A stretch of DNA of 64,000 bases, taken from Nitrosospira sp. Nl5 (GTDB taxonomy: Bacteria; Pseudomonadota; Gammaproteobacteria; Burkholderiales; Nitrosomonadaceae). Each line of letters opens with the position of its first letter. Position 1 is the first letter of the stretch. A model generated the notes under the pieces. The model was given only the letters and a program-made list of their open reading frames with translations. It had not been told where the DNA came from and ran no database searches. The stretch is from the NCBI RefSeq assembly GCF_900102495.1, contig NZ_FMVQ01000007.1:100989-164988 (forward strand). The letters run 5' to 3'. Shown in pieces: positions 1 to 8,635 of this stretch. The position numbers were made by a program, and so were the translations under genes.

Positions 1-991
1 TCAGTTTAACCGCTTCTGTTTGCAACTCGCCGGCCGTGGTCACGTTTATCGGATTCTGTTTGAATGTTCCCCAGGCTGCAACTACGGGGCTGGATTTTAT
101 GCCGGGGTTGGCCGGATACTCCATGTTCACGTCGGCGAACAAGTTCTGTGCTTTCTCCGAGGAGAGGAATTCCAGCAGTTTGACAGCCGCCCCGGCATTG
201 CGGGCATGCCTGGTAACACCCGCTCCGGAGATGTTGACATGAACACCGCTGCTCCCTTGGTTAGGCCAGAAAATTGCCAATGGCAGGGATGGGTTCTTTT
301 CCATCAGGCGGCCAAAATAATAGCTGTTAACCAAGGTCACGTCGCACTGCCCCGCAGCGACGAATTCCATCGCCTTAGTATCATCGGACAGGGGATCAGT
401 GGCAAGGTTGGCGACCCAGCCTTTTACAATTTGTTCGGTCCTGGCTTCGCCGTGCTCGGCGATCATCATTGCTATCAGGGATTGGTTATATACTTTTTTG
501 GAAGTGCGCAGACACAACCGCCCTCTCCATTCAGGTTCCGCTAGCGCTTCGTAAGTCGAAAGATCGGAAGGCTTCACTTTTTCTATGTTATAAACGATGG
601 GACGGGCACGCACCGACAATCCGAACCACCGGTTCTGGGGGTCGCGCAAATAAGAGGGGATATTGGCCTCCAGCGTTTTTGACTCTACTGGTCTCAATAG
701 TCCTTCCCGCGCAGCTTCCCACAGGTTACCCGCGTCAGAGGTGATCAGCATGTCTGCCGGCGTGTTTTTTCCCTCCGCTTTGAGGCGCGCGAGCAACGGG
801 CCTTCCTTATCGGTGACGAATTTTACGGTGATACCGGTATCTTTGGTGAAAGCGTCAAACATTGGCTTGATAAGTTGTTCGATGCGTGCCGAATAGACAA
901 CGATCTGCTCCGCCTGGGAGGCGCTGGCACCAAACAGCGTGACACAGCAAAACATTGCGGTAAGATAGCGGTTGAAGCAGGATCTCAGCAT
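1..991 (-). CDS. Periplasmic Fe(III)-binding protein of an ABC transporter (3' end cut by window edge)
   Basis: Translating the minus strand from the ATG at 991 gives 330 residues before the window ends. Residues 1-27 look like a signal peptide ending in ASA-SQA, followed by mature EQIVVYSAR, the start typical of FutA/FbpA/IdiA ferric-binding proteins. Further in are the fold's TPADMLITSDAGNLW segment and the double tyrosine NSYYFGR; tyrosines like these bind Fe(III) in the family. The protein would capture Fe(III) in the periplasm and pass it to an inner-membrane permease, which is not in this window. A GGAG ribosome binding site lies just upstream of 991, and a Fur-box-like site lies about 55 bases upstream. 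The family is usually about 340 residues, so little is missing. Confidence 0.9.
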   Translation of the reverse strand, partial: MLRSCFNRYLTAMFCCVTLFGASASQAEQIVVYSARIEQLIKPMFDAFTKDTGITVKFVTDKEGPLLARLKAEGKNTPADMLITSDAGNLWEAAREGLLRPVESKTLEANIPSYLRDPQNRWFGLSVRARPIVYNIEKVKPSDLSTYEALAEPEWRGRLCLRTSKKVYNQSLIAMMIAEHGEARTEQIVKGWVANLATDPLSDDTKAMEFVAAGQCDVTLVNSYYFGRLMEKNPSLPLAIFWPNQGSSGVHVNISGAGVTRHARNAGAAVKLLEFLSSEKAQNLFADVNMEYPANPGIKSSPVVAAWGTFKQNPINVTTAGELQTEAVKL

Positions 992-1042
992 TTTTATCAC
1001 TCCAAAGTTGAAAGAGCGGAAACAGTCAATAACAACTATATT

Positions 1043-1061
1043 ATAAATGATAATAATTATC
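1043..1061. promoter_or_regulatory. Fur-box-like operator
   Basis: The sequence ATAAATGATAATAATTATC matches the classical 19-base Fur box at 15 of 19 positions by eye, including an unbroken ATGATAAT and ATTATC. It lies between the iron-binding protein gene (start 991, minus strand) and the small gene at 1087 (plus strand), so it could serve either. Iron-dependent repression of the uptake gene is the natural inference. Confidence 0.65.
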
Positions 1062-1086
1062 AGTAAAGCACGGTATTCGCGCTACC

Positions 1087-1380
1087 ATGGATAAACCACA
1101 ACCGAATCCTTCTTATCAGCGCCTGCAAGAGTTGCTTGCGATTCCCGAGAGGCAGCGGAGCGAAGCCCAATGGGATGAGATAAACGAGCTCGAGATTACT
1201 CTGACTCCTGTCAATCGCGCCGTTACTTCGGAGCAAGCCGCTCGCCGAAGGGTTGCTACTCCCGCTGGCCAGCAGCTAAAACCACGTGATGGCACGCAGG
1301 GCAAGAGGCCGCTCAAGAAGCTTCGCAAGCGGCCGCCCAAAGGAAGCGGAGGAAGTGGAAGTACGGGAAGTACGCCATAA
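1087..1380 (+). CDS. Small hypothetical protein with basic, glycine/serine-rich tail
   Basis: This is a 97-residue open frame starting MDKPQPNPSYQRLQELLAIP. The first half (about 1-50) looks like a charged helical segment. The tail from about residue 60 is rich in lysine, arginine and proline and ends in a glycine-serine-threonine run. It has no signal peptide or membrane segment. I do not recognise the family. It diverges from the iron-binding protein gene across the Fur-like site, so joint iron control is possible but unproven. The ribosome binding site is weak. Composition suggests a real gene, but it could be spurious. Confidence 0.5.
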   Translation: MDKPQPNPSYQRLQELLAIPERQRSEAQWDEINELEITLTPVNRAVTSEQAARRRVATPAGQQLKPRDGTQGKRPLKKLRKRPPKGSGGSGSTGSTP

Positions 1381-1539
1381 CCTGAATTGGGCCGCTTTCC
1401 GTCCATTCTTCACTCGTTCTTCCCGGCTAACAACAAATCATTTCCGATTTACCGCGCAGGGGCCCATCTCCTGCCCGAAATTATGGGAGCGGGCAGGGTG
1501 ATGCTATTCGAATAATGATGAAATTTAAAGGGAGGAGTG

Positions 1540-1869
1540 ATGCAACTTACAACCACCCCAGGCATTGATGGAAAGCGGGTCACGAAGTACTGCGGCGTTA
1601 TCGCCGGAGAAGCAATTCTCGGCGCGAATTTGTTCAAAGACCTTTTTGCAGGAATCCGGGATCTGGTGGGTGGACGTTCTGCAACCTACGAGAAGGAGCT
1701 TCAGCGGGCCCGCGAGATTGCACTTGAAGAGTTGCGTCAGCGCGCCCAAGATCTTGGTGCAAATGCGGTGATCGGCATTGATATCGATTACGAGATAATG
1801 GGTAAGGACAACGGCATGTTGATGGTTTCCGCCAGCGGAACTGCGGTAATCGTAGAGACCATTGAGTAA
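1540..1869 (+). CDS. YbjQ / UPF0145 family protein
   Basis: This 109-residue protein begins [20 protein letters not shown] and carries the family's [25 protein letters not shown] stretch at about residues 65-90. YbjQ-like proteins form small pentameric domains often labelled putative heavy-metal-binding; their biochemical role is not firmly known. A GGAGGA ribosome binding site at 1531-1536 serves either GTG at 1537 or ATG at 1540. ATG is chosen because family members start with the Met-x-x-Thr-Thr pattern. It stands alone, with no co-directional close neighbour. Confidence 0.85.
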   Translation: MQLTTTPGIDGKRVTKYCGVIAGEAILGANLFKDLFAGIRDLVGGRSATYEKELQRAREIALEELRQRAQDLGANAVIGIDIDYEIMGKDNGMLMVSASGTAVIVETIE

Positions 1870-2000
1870 GGATTCCTCAAACTCATGCGGAATACTTAAC
1901 GGGGCCATCAGACAGAAGACAGGAGTTCGCTATCAGCAAAATTTGAAGGCATAAGCTGGCGGGGTACCGCAAAGATGGAAGCGGGAAAGGGCAATAGCGG

Positions 2001-2693
2001 CTACCAGGGAATAGTCTGGCCATCATAAGCGATGAATTTTCCCGAATCGGCCAGAGTCAATTGACTGATGACGTGGCGCATGCCGGACACGCTTTGGGTG
2101 GTGGAAATCAATGCGTTCGGTCCGCCCATTTCGGTCTGTACCCATCCAGGATGGAAAACCACCGCGATGACGCCAGCTGGCTTCAGATCGATGGACAGGC
2201 TCTTTACAACCATATTCACCGCAGTCTTGCTTGACCGGTAAATATAACTGCCGCCGCCACGATTGTCCTCGATGCTGCCCATTTTGCTGCTGATGGTCAC
2301 AATAATTTTTTGATTGCTCCGGCCGATCTGGGTGGCAAACGTCTGTGCCATTTTCAGTGGAGCCATGGTGTTGACGAGAAATGCGTGCGCCCAAGCCTCA
2401 TAATCGATATTATCGTTCTTATGCGTAGCCGTATAGATTCCAGCATTGTTCACGAGCAGATCGATGGATTCGTTGATTAGTGATAGTGCCAATGTTTCAA
2501 TCTGCGCATGATCAGCGACATCAAGCGGGTGCATTGTAATCTGGTCAGGGTATCCTGCGGCGAGGGCGTTGAGCATATCCGATTTTTCCGGTTGGCGGCT
2601 GCAAGCTAGAACGCGCCATCCCTCCGCGGCGTATTGCCTGACGAACTCCAGCCCGATTCCCCGGTTGGCGCCTGTAATTAATGTGGTTTTCAT
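2001..2693 (-). CDS. Short-chain dehydrogenase/reductase (C-factor/CsgA-like)
   Basis: This is a 230-residue Rossmann-fold oxidoreductase. The cofactor motif TGANRGIG is at residues 7-14, NNAG at about 87-90, and the catalytic Tyr/Lys pair in YIYRSSK at about 150. The spacing fits a classical NAD(P)-dependent SDR. The general pattern resembles CsgA-type SDRs; the substrate cannot be read from sequence. A GAGGA ribosome binding site precedes the ATG at 2693. It diverges from the second SDR gene at 2873 across about 180 bases. Confidence 0.85.
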   Translation of the reverse strand: MKTTLITGANRGIGLEFVRQYAAEGWRVLACSRQPEKSDMLNALAAGYPDQITMHPLDVADHAQIETLALSLINESIDLLVNNAGIYTATHKNDNIDYEAWAHAFLVNTMAPLKMAQTFATQIGRSNQKIIVTISSKMGSIEDNRGGGSYIYRSSKTAVNMVVKSLSIDLKPAGVIAVVFHPGWVQTEMGGPNALISTTQSVSGMRHVISQLTLADSGKFIAYDGQTIPW

Positions 2694-2872
2694 GTTTCCT
2701 CCTTACGTTTATTTCACGTTTCTAAATCCTTCGAGGTTTACCAGAGTGCCTTGCTGCTGCTGTGACAGGTAGTGCCAGTGGACGAATACCGCAAAGTGAA
2801 GAGACTCTACAGTTTTTACCGAACACATATATAGAATTTAAACGAATGCCAATACTACAGGGAACGACGGAT

Positions 2873-3688
2873 ATGACCCAGCGAATTGCATTGGTTACCG
2901 GCGCGTCCAGCGGTATCGGGAGAGCGACCGCGGAACTTCTTGCCAAAAATGGCTATTACGTGTTTGCAGCCGCGCGACGTCTGGACAGGCTGGAACAGAT
3001 ACGTTCTGATCACATTGAGCCAGTTGAGCTGGATGTGACCGATGAAGAGGCCATTCGTATGACTGTCAATCACGTGATATCGACCAAGGGACGAATTGAT
3101 GTGCTGGTTAACAATGCGGGGTTCGGTCAATTGGGCGCTATCGAATGTGTTTCGATGGAAGCGGCGCACCGACAGTTCGAAGTGAATGTTTTCGGCTATG
3201 CGAGATTCATGCAGACAGTCCTGCCCCATATGCGGGAGCAGAGGTCAGGATGCATCGTCAACATGACGTCCGTAATGGGCAAGATGTCAACTCCTGGCTT
3301 CGGTTGGTATGCGGCTTCCAAGCATGCCGTAGAAGCGCTAACCGATGCCGTGCGTGGCGAAGTGATGGAATTCGGGATCGAGGTCGTGCTTATTGCTCCG
3401 GGTTTGATCAAGACCGAATTCGTTCCCCGGCAACTGGCGCTGCTCGATACTGTTGCGCATCCGCCCGCTTACCAGAAAGTTATTAAGGGTCTTTATCATC
3501 TCCTGGCTAATGAACCGACGTCGCCGGGTCCCGCAATTATCGCGCAGGCGGTGCTTGATGCCGTTACAAGCGCCAATCCGCCGGTACGACATGCGTTGCC
3601 CCTTGATGCAAAATTAGCCGCGGCAGCAAGATGGCTGTTTGGCGCCCGTCTCTTTGCCTGGGTAATCCGCAGGCAAATGAAATTCTAG
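2873..3688 (+). CDS. Short-chain dehydrogenase/reductase (oxidoreductase)
   Basis: This is a 271-residue classical SDR. TGASSGIG sits near the N terminus, followed by DVTD, NNAGFGQLG, and the active-site run SVMGKMSTPGFGWYAASKHAVE with Ser, Tyr and Lys. The frame stays open 37 codons upstream, but the ATG at 2873 (MTQRIALVTGASSG) puts the Rossmann motif at the usual distance and is preferred. An upstream ATG at 2846 is the alternative. The long C-terminal tail (VRHALPLDAKLAAAARWLFG) is common in SDRs acting on lipid-like or retinol-like substrates, but the substrate is unknown. Confidence 0.85.
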   Translation: MTQRIALVTGASSGIGRATAELLAKNGYYVFAAARRLDRLEQIRSDHIEPVELDVTDEEAIRMTVNHVISTKGRIDVLVNNAGFGQLGAIECVSMEAAHRQFEVNVFGYARFMQTVLPHMREQRSGCIVNMTSVMGKMSTPGFGWYAASKHAVEALTDAVRGEVMEFGIEVVLIAPGLIKTEFVPRQLALLDTVAHPPAYQKVIKGLYHLLANEPTSPGPAIIAQAVLDAVTSANPPVRHALPLDAKLAAAARWLFGARLFAWVIRRQMKF

Positions 3689-3696
3689 GATGCTCG

Positions 3697-3884
3697 TGTA
3701 GTGAGTCCGAGATATCGGTACTTAAAAATGACTAGATTGCCGCCATACTGCATTGCTCGTCGTTGCATATGAACAACTATGCGCGTCCTCGCGCCTTGTC
3801 TGACGCCAATCTAGTCATTTTTAACATTCCTTCACGGTTTATTCATTTGGATCGGTTATGTACCGATATCTCTGACTCACTACA
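3697..3884. repeat. Inverted-repeat element, MITE-like (copy 1)
   Basis: The outer arms 3697-3721 and 3860-3884 are inverted copies matching at 24 of 25 bases. Directly inside, 3722-3739 and 3807-3824 match perfectly over 18 bases. The right side has 35 unpaired extra bases (3825-3859). The core, read on the minus strand, contains GTCAGACAAGGCGC and TGCAACGACG, which recur in the element at 10914-11078. It contains no gene. It sits between the converging SDR and AI-2E-family genes and could fold into a long hairpin that stops transcription from both sides. Confidence 0.75.
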
Positions 3885-3934
3885 TCGGGACGGTATGAGG
3901 GGAAGCCACATTAGGAAATTTATCTTGCTGTAAA

Positions 3935-4993
3935 TCAATCACTCGGCGCCTCCTTGGTTGAAGAAAAGAGATCCCAGGAGGCGATGAATAGCGCTGCAAT
4001 CACCGGACCAATAACGAAACCATTCAGACCAAAAAGAACCAGGCCCCCGAGCGTCGAGATGAGGATTACATAATCGGGTATTTTGGTATCACGGCCGACG
4101 AGTACGGGTCGTAAAAGGTTATCAACGAGCCCGATCACAAATACGCCGAACGCGATGAGGACCACGCCCTGCCAAATGGCGCCGGTAAGCAGGAAGTAGA
4201 TTGCTACCGGTACCCAGATCAATCCGGCTCCGACTGCCGGTATCAGGGAAAGGAAGGCCATCACAAAGCCCCATAGCAGTGCCCCCTGAATGCCGAGGAA
4301 CGAGAACATGACGCCGCCTAATGCGCCTTGTATTGCGGCAACAGCAACATTGCCTTTTACGGTGGCGCGAATAACAGTTGTGAACTTGCTGAACAAATGC
4401 CGCTTGTGCTCCATGCTGAGGGGCATCGCTTGCTTGATCTTCGCGGAGAGAGCGGCGCCGTCACGCAGCAAGAAAAAAAGCAAGTACAGCATGATGCCGA
4501 AGCTGATGACGAATTCAAAAGTATTCTGGCCGATGCTAAGAGCGTGCATCGCAAGAAATTGACTGCCCTGTAAAACGCCGGTCGACAGCATCTCCTGCAG
4601 CTCGGAAATATTTGTGAGGCCAGAACGTTCCAGCAAATTGACCATCCATGGTGGCAAAGCGCTCATGATTTGAGAGAAATAGGCCCCAAAATTCAACTCT
4701 CCCGACCGGATCCGTTGGTAAACAACAACCCCTTCCTGTAGCAGGGAAATCGTCATTAGTGTAACCGGGAGAATCACCATGATCAGGCAGAGCAACAGGG
4801 TGGTGAACGCGGCAAGATTCTGGCGCTGGTGTAAGCCGGCCAGCAGCCGCCGGTAAAGCGGCATAAATATAATGGCGAGAATGGAGCCCCAGAATACTGC
4901 GCCATAGAATGGCAGAAGAATCCATCCGAATGCCAGCGAGACGACGATCAACATGAGCAGGAAGGTTTTTTTCTGAAGCTCGGGGGAATTCAT
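3935..4993 (-). CDS. AI-2E family transporter (YdiK/PerM-like permease)
   Basis: This is an integral membrane protein of 352 residues from the ATG at 4993, with about seven to eight hydrophobic segments. The C-terminal half carries the family pattern (VGAGLIWVPVAIY, IGLVDNLLRPVLVG, ISTLGGLVLFGLNGFVIGPV). The family exports small molecules or ions (autoinducer-2 or Na+/H+ in characterised cases); the substrate here is unknown. The frame could also begin at a TTG at 5041, adding 16 residues behind an AGGTAGGA sequence. ATG is preferred because MNSPELQKK followed by a membrane segment is the usual start. Confidence 0.85.
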   Translation of the reverse strand: MNSPELQKKTFLLMLIVVSLAFGWILLPFYGAVFWGSILAIIFMPLYRRLLAGLHQRQNLAAFTTLLLCLIMVILPVTLMTISLLQEGVVVYQRIRSGELNFGAYFSQIMSALPPWMVNLLERSGLTNISELQEMLSTGVLQGSQFLAMHALSIGQNTFEFVISFGIMLYLLFFLLRDGAALSAKIKQAMPLSMEHKRHLFSKFTTVIRATVKGNVAVAAIQGALGGVMFSFLGIQGALLWGFVMAFLSLIPAVGAGLIWVPVAIYFLLTGAIWQGVVLIAFGVFVIGLVDNLLRPVLVGRDTKIPDYVILISTLGGLVLFGLNGFVIGPVIAALFIASWDLFSSTKEAPSD

Positions 4994-5535
4994 AAAAATC
5001 CGGGTGATGAAGTGAAGACGCTTATTAAGTTCGTAACCCAATCCTACCTTAACTTAGCCTTAAGTAGGACAGTGGGGCGAGAAAAAGAAGGTGAGACCGT
5101 GGGTACGCTCTGGATTTTCTTGGCCGGGGTTCGAGGTATCTGAGGGAACGCCTTGCCAAATGAAGCAGTGCGACTAAGTATGCCAATCGCATTACCCGGG
5201 ATGAGGTGTTCATATGCCGGCAGCCTGCCGGATTTGAGGAATCGAAATGAAAAAGCAGCTATTTCATTTATTTGTGCCGTTTTTTAATTTAAGTCTTTGA
5301 TGCGCGAGCAGGCAGTACAAACGGCATGCAACCAAGCCGCTATCCAACCGGCTATTCGGATTGTCTCTGATGCCTGCTAACCGCTGTAGACGAGCCGGAT
5401 GTTTGTCCGGAAAATGTCCCTTTCATCGATAAGAACGGACGGGCGATGTCTCGTTAAGTCGCGCTGCAAAAGCCCTCACGGGGTTTGTACGGAGGCCCCA
5501 AGGTTTTTGGCCAAGCTAAAAGCACTGCCGAGTTG
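4994..5535. other. Stretch without a convincing gene
   Basis: No protein of believable composition is visible on either strand. It contains a short palindrome at 5217-5231 (arms CCGGCAG and CTGCCGG). At 5247 a 17-codon frame (MKKQLFHLFVPFFNLSL) sits behind a GAGG; that is too short to call. Confidence 0.5.
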
Positions 5536-5631
5536 CTACATCACGATGAACCACCTATTCAATATTCCGAAAAGTGATATCAGACCGAGAATTAACACGA
5601 TCAGAACGACTAACGTCTTATCCGTTTTCAT
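5536..5631 (-). CDS. 31-residue single-span membrane miniprotein
   Basis: From the ATG at 5631 the minus strand reads MKTDKTLVVLIVLILGLISL and ends FGILNRWFIVM before a TAG at 5536-5538. Residues 7-24 form one clean membrane segment, with a positively charged start and an Arg-Trp membrane edge. An AAGGAGA ribosome binding site sits at ideal distance before the ATG, which is why I regard it as a gene. It stands alone; about 57 bases upstream of its start is a 21-base palindrome. I do not recognise it and the function is unknown. Confidence 0.6.
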   Translation of the reverse strand: MKTDKTLVVLIVLILGLISLFGILNRWFIVM

Positions 5632-5687
5632 CACGATTCTCCTTCTTAAATTGATACATTCAGTCGGTCCGTTCAAGCTGGAAGCAT

Positions 5688-5708
5688 AACCATAATTAAA
5701 TTATGGTT
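5688..5708. promoter_or_regulatory. 21-base AT-rich palindrome, possible operator
   Basis: The arms AACCATAATT and AATTATGGTT are perfect inverted copies around a single central A. The site lies upstream of the miniprotein gene (minus strand) and about 150 bases before the signalling cluster (plus strand). Perfect symmetry of this length suits a dimeric repressor site. It could also be a small terminator stem; there is no gene reading into it. Confidence 0.4.
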
Positions 5709-5855
5709 TTAGTGTAGCGCAATATTCGGATGATGAATATATTTTTTATTTTGGCTCTATCCGGACAATCGCAGCAGGAGCAAAATTCGGAAGAAATGGG
5801 CAGCCTGGCTTCAGGCGTCGTATAATAATTGCTTCCATATCTATGCCAGTCCGCG

Positions 5856-6305
5856 ATGGACAACGACATCCCTATGCTGCATATCCTCCTTGCTGAGGAC
5901 AATCCGGCGGATGTGCTGCTCGTTCGGGAGGCCTTGAACGAGGCGCACATCGCGTGCAATCTCCATGTCATGAAAGATGGCGAACAGGTGATCCAGTTCA
6001 TTGAAAGCCTCGATGCCGATCCGGCCGCGCCTCCCCTCGACATGCTGCTGCTCGACATGCACTTGCCCAAGCGGGATGGCGAGGAGATTCTCAACCGGCT
6101 TCGGTCCACGGAACATTATTCGCAGACACCCGTTATCGTCATGACGGCTTCGGAAGCGCCGCGCGATTATGATGACAAGAAGCACATTACGCATTACTTC
6201 AGGAAGCCCTCAAGCTTGAGCGACTATATGCAGCTCGGCGCCATCGTCAGGGAGATTGCCGGCAACAATTGTGCGTCGTCTAGCCGCATGGGTAGCGCAG
6301 CATGA
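5856..6305 (+). CDS. Single-domain response regulator (Rcp1-like receiver)
   Basis: This is a CheY-like receiver without an output domain, 149 residues from the ATG at 5856. Acidic pocket residues Glu14/Asp15 are in LLAEDNPADV, the phosphoacceptor is Asp67 in LLLDMHLPKRDG, the conserved Thr is in VIVMTAS, and the Lys is in YFRKPSS. The AEDNPADVLLVREAL opening and the histidine-rich insert resemble the Rcp1 group that partners phytochrome-like PAS kinases. Its stop overlaps the ATG of the following kinase (ATGA at 6302), implying coupled translation and a shared pathway. No strong ribosome binding site separates the candidates 5856 and 5874. Confidence 0.85.
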   Translation: MDNDIPMLHILLAEDNPADVLLVREALNEAHIACNLHVMKDGEQVIQFIESLDADPAAPPLDMLLLDMHLPKRDGEEILNRLRSTEHYSQTPVIVMTASEAPRDYDDKKHITHYFRKPSSLSDYMQLGAIVREIAGNNCASSSRMGSAA

Positions 6306-8635
6306 CATCGGAGCAAAAGACCGCTTTCAATCCTGCCCAGAATTCCAGCATTGAACATCGTAATGATCCGGCTGCAGAGTTTCTGGAACGCGGCAGTGGA
6401 ACAGACTCGCCTAAGGGGTCGGACGATGAGATCGGGGAACAGGCCAGAGGCATTCTTGAAAGCATTACCGACGGATTTTGCGCCTTGGATAGCGAGTGGC
6501 GTTTCATCTATTTCAACGCAGCGGCGGAGCAGATGGCCGGCGTACCGCGCAGTGAGATCCTCGGCAGGAGCCAGTGGGATCTGTTTCCGACGACCTGTGG
6601 CACCGTTCTGGAGAGGGAGTATCGCCGGGCCGCCCGCGACCGCGTGCCGGTGGAGTTTGAGGTATGGTACGAGCCTTGGGCGCGCTGGTACGCAGTCCGT
6701 GCCTATCCCGCAAAGGCTGACGGCCTTTTCGTCTATTTCCGCGATGTCACCGAGCGCAAGCAGGCGACGGAAGCGTTTCAGGAAAGCGAAGCCCGGTTTC
6801 GGGCGCTTGTCGAGGCCTCAGCCCAGTTTGTGTGGAGCACGGACGCTGAGGGTGCCGTGGTTGAAGATTCGCCTTCCTGGCGCGCTTTTACCGGGCAAAG
6901 CTACGAGGAGTTTAAGGGGTCTGGCTGGCTTGATTACATTCATCCGGAGGACCGTGCACGGACTGCGGCTTCGTGGCGTGAGACGGTGACCACAAGAGCG
7001 CCTTATTCCCTGGAGTACCGGCTCAGGCACGTGAGCGGGGAATGGCGCTGGAACGCGGTCCGCGGCGCGCCGCTTGAGGCGGCTGACGGGACTATCAAAG
7101 GCTGGGTTGGGATGAACATTGATATTACCGGGCGTAAGAACGCGGAGAGGGAGCGCGACCGCATCAACGCGCTGCTTACCACCATTCTTGACAGTAGCCC
7201 CGACGTAATTGCCGCCAAAGACCCGGAAGGATGCTACCTTGCCTTGAACGAGGCGACGGCGCGAATGATCGGCCGGCCTGTCGCCGAACTTGTCGGCCGC
7301 ACCGACCGGGAACTGGCCGATCCGAAGATCGCTGAGCCCATCATGGCCGTGGATCGCGAGGTAATGCGCACGGGAAAAATAGTGTCGACCGAGGAACAGT
7401 ACCCCGATGCTACCGGCAGGATGCGCTTTTTCCACTCCATCAAGGCTCCGCTTCGCGACGGAACCGGCACGCGCGCGGGTGTCGTCATTGTGTCGCGGGA
7501 CGTGACCAGGCAAAAACAGATTGAGGACGCCCTTCGCAAGAGCGAGGAAGAGTTTCGCACGCTCGCTGATAATATCTCTCAGTTCGCATGGATGACGGAC
7601 GAGAAGGGATGGGTGTCCTGGTACAACCAGCGCTGGTATGACTATACCGGCACCACGCTGGAAGACATGCAGGGATGGGGCTGGCGGGAGGTTGTTCATC
7701 CGGAGCATGTGGACCGGGTCCTCGAGCATATCAGCCATTGCTTTGAAACTGGAAGAGTCTGGGAAGATACATTCCCTCTCCGGGGAGGGGATGGGAGCTA
7801 CCGCTGGTTCCTGTCCCGCGCGCTAGCCATTCGCAATGCGGAGGGCGGGATTGTCCGCTGGTTTGGAACGAATACGGACATCACGGCCCAGCTGGAAACC
7901 GAGCAGGAGCTCAGGCGCGCGAATGCAGACCTTGAACAGTTCGCTTACTCCGCCAGCCACGACCTTCAGGAACCGTTGCGAAGCGTCAGTATATACAGCG
8001 AGCTTCTGGTCAAACGCCATGAGGCCCACCTGAATGGCGAAGCACGCGAGTTTCTTGAGTATTTGAGGGGCGGGGCATCGCGCATGGAGATGCTCGTCCG
8101 CGACCTCCTTGCTTATACGCAGGTGAGCCAGTTCCGCCTTCCGTCCGAAGAAGCCGATGCGAACGCGGCGTTGAAGGCGGCGGTTTCCAACCTTGCCAAT
8201 GCCGTCGCCGAGAGCGATGCGCAGATCACCTCCGATGTGCTCCCGGCTGTCCAGGTGCATCGAATTCACTTGCAGCAGATTTTTCAAAATCTTGTCGGCA
8301 ATGCCCTCAAATATCGCGGCGGCGAACGCCCTCTTGTACACGTGGAAGCCAAACAGCAGAATGGGTACTGGCGGTTCTCAGTCCGGGATAATGGCATCGG
8401 CATTAGTCCCGAATATAAGGAGCGGATCTTTGGAATTTTCAAGCGGCTACATACCAGTGATGAATATCCCGGTACCGGCATCGGCCTTGCTATCTGCCAG
8501 CGGATCGTGGAGCGATATCATGGCAGCATCTGGGTCGAATCCAGGCCAGGGGAAGGGTCAACCTTCTACTTTACGTTTGCCCGAGGATGCCGTCGCGCAG
8601 GCGCGTTTCCATATCCTGCTGGTCGAGGACAATAA
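6302..8635 (+). CDS. Multi-PAS sensor histidine kinase
   Basis: This is a cytoplasmic 777-residue kinase. Four PAS/PAC repeats lie at about 48-158, 165-285, 290-410 and 418-540. They are followed by a HisKA domain with the phospho-accepting His553 (ASHDLQEPLRSV) and a HATPase domain with N box FQNLVGNALKYRG, DNGIGISPEY and GTGIGLAICQRIVE. No membrane segment is seen, so the signal is probably sensed inside the cell; no heme or flavin motif could be assigned. The last 20 or so residues (FARGCRRAGAFPYPAGRGQ) are unlike any kinase end and read through the start of the next receiver in a different frame, so the true end may be disrupted. Confidence 0.88.
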   Translation: MTSEQKTAFNPAQNSSIEHRNDPAAEFLERGSGTDSPKGSDDEIGEQARGILESITDGFCALDSEWRFIYFNAAAEQMAGVPRSEILGRSQWDLFPTTCGTVLEREYRRAARDRVPVEFEVWYEPWARWYAVRAYPAKADGLFVYFRDVTERKQATEAFQESEARFRALVEASAQFVWSTDAEGAVVEDSPSWRAFTGQSYEEFKGSGWLDYIHPEDRARTAASWRETVTTRAPYSLEYRLRHVSGEWRWNAVRGAPLEAADGTIKGWVGMNIDITGRKNAERERDRINALLTTILDSSPDVIAAKDPEGCYLALNEATARMIGRPVAELVGRTDRELADPKIAEPIMAVDREVMRTGKIVSTEEQYPDATGRMRFFHSIKAPLRDGTGTRAGVVIVSRDVTRQKQIEDALRKSEEEFRTLADNISQFAWMTDEKGWVSWYNQRWYDYTGTTLEDMQGWGWREVVHPEHVDRVLEHISHCFETGRVWEDTFPLRGGDGSYRWFLSRALAIRNAEGGIVRWFGTNTDITAQLETEQELRRANADLEQFAYSASHDLQEPLRSVSIYSELLVKRHEAHLNGEAREFLEYLRGGASRMEMLVRDLLAYTQVSQFRLPSEEADANAALKAAVSNLANAVAESDAQITSDVLPAVQVHRIHLQQIFQNLVGNALKYRGGERPLVHVEAKQQNGYWRFSVRDNGIGISPEYKERIFGIFKRLHTSDEYPGTGIGLAICQRIVERYHGSIWVESRPGEGSTFYFTFARGCRRAGAFPYPAGRGQ

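Noticed and set aside
20..896. Several plus-strand frames at the left edge
   Set aside because: They lie antisense to the clearly recognisable iron-binding protein gene on the minus strand and have shadow-like composition.
5399..5689. 96-codon plus-strand frame
   Set aside because: Composition is unlike a protein and it covers the miniprotein gene on the other strand, which has a far better ribosome binding site.
8193..8576. Upstream part of the open frame containing the second receiver
   Set aside because: This part is a shadow of the kinase HATPase domain; the receiver itself starts near 8577.
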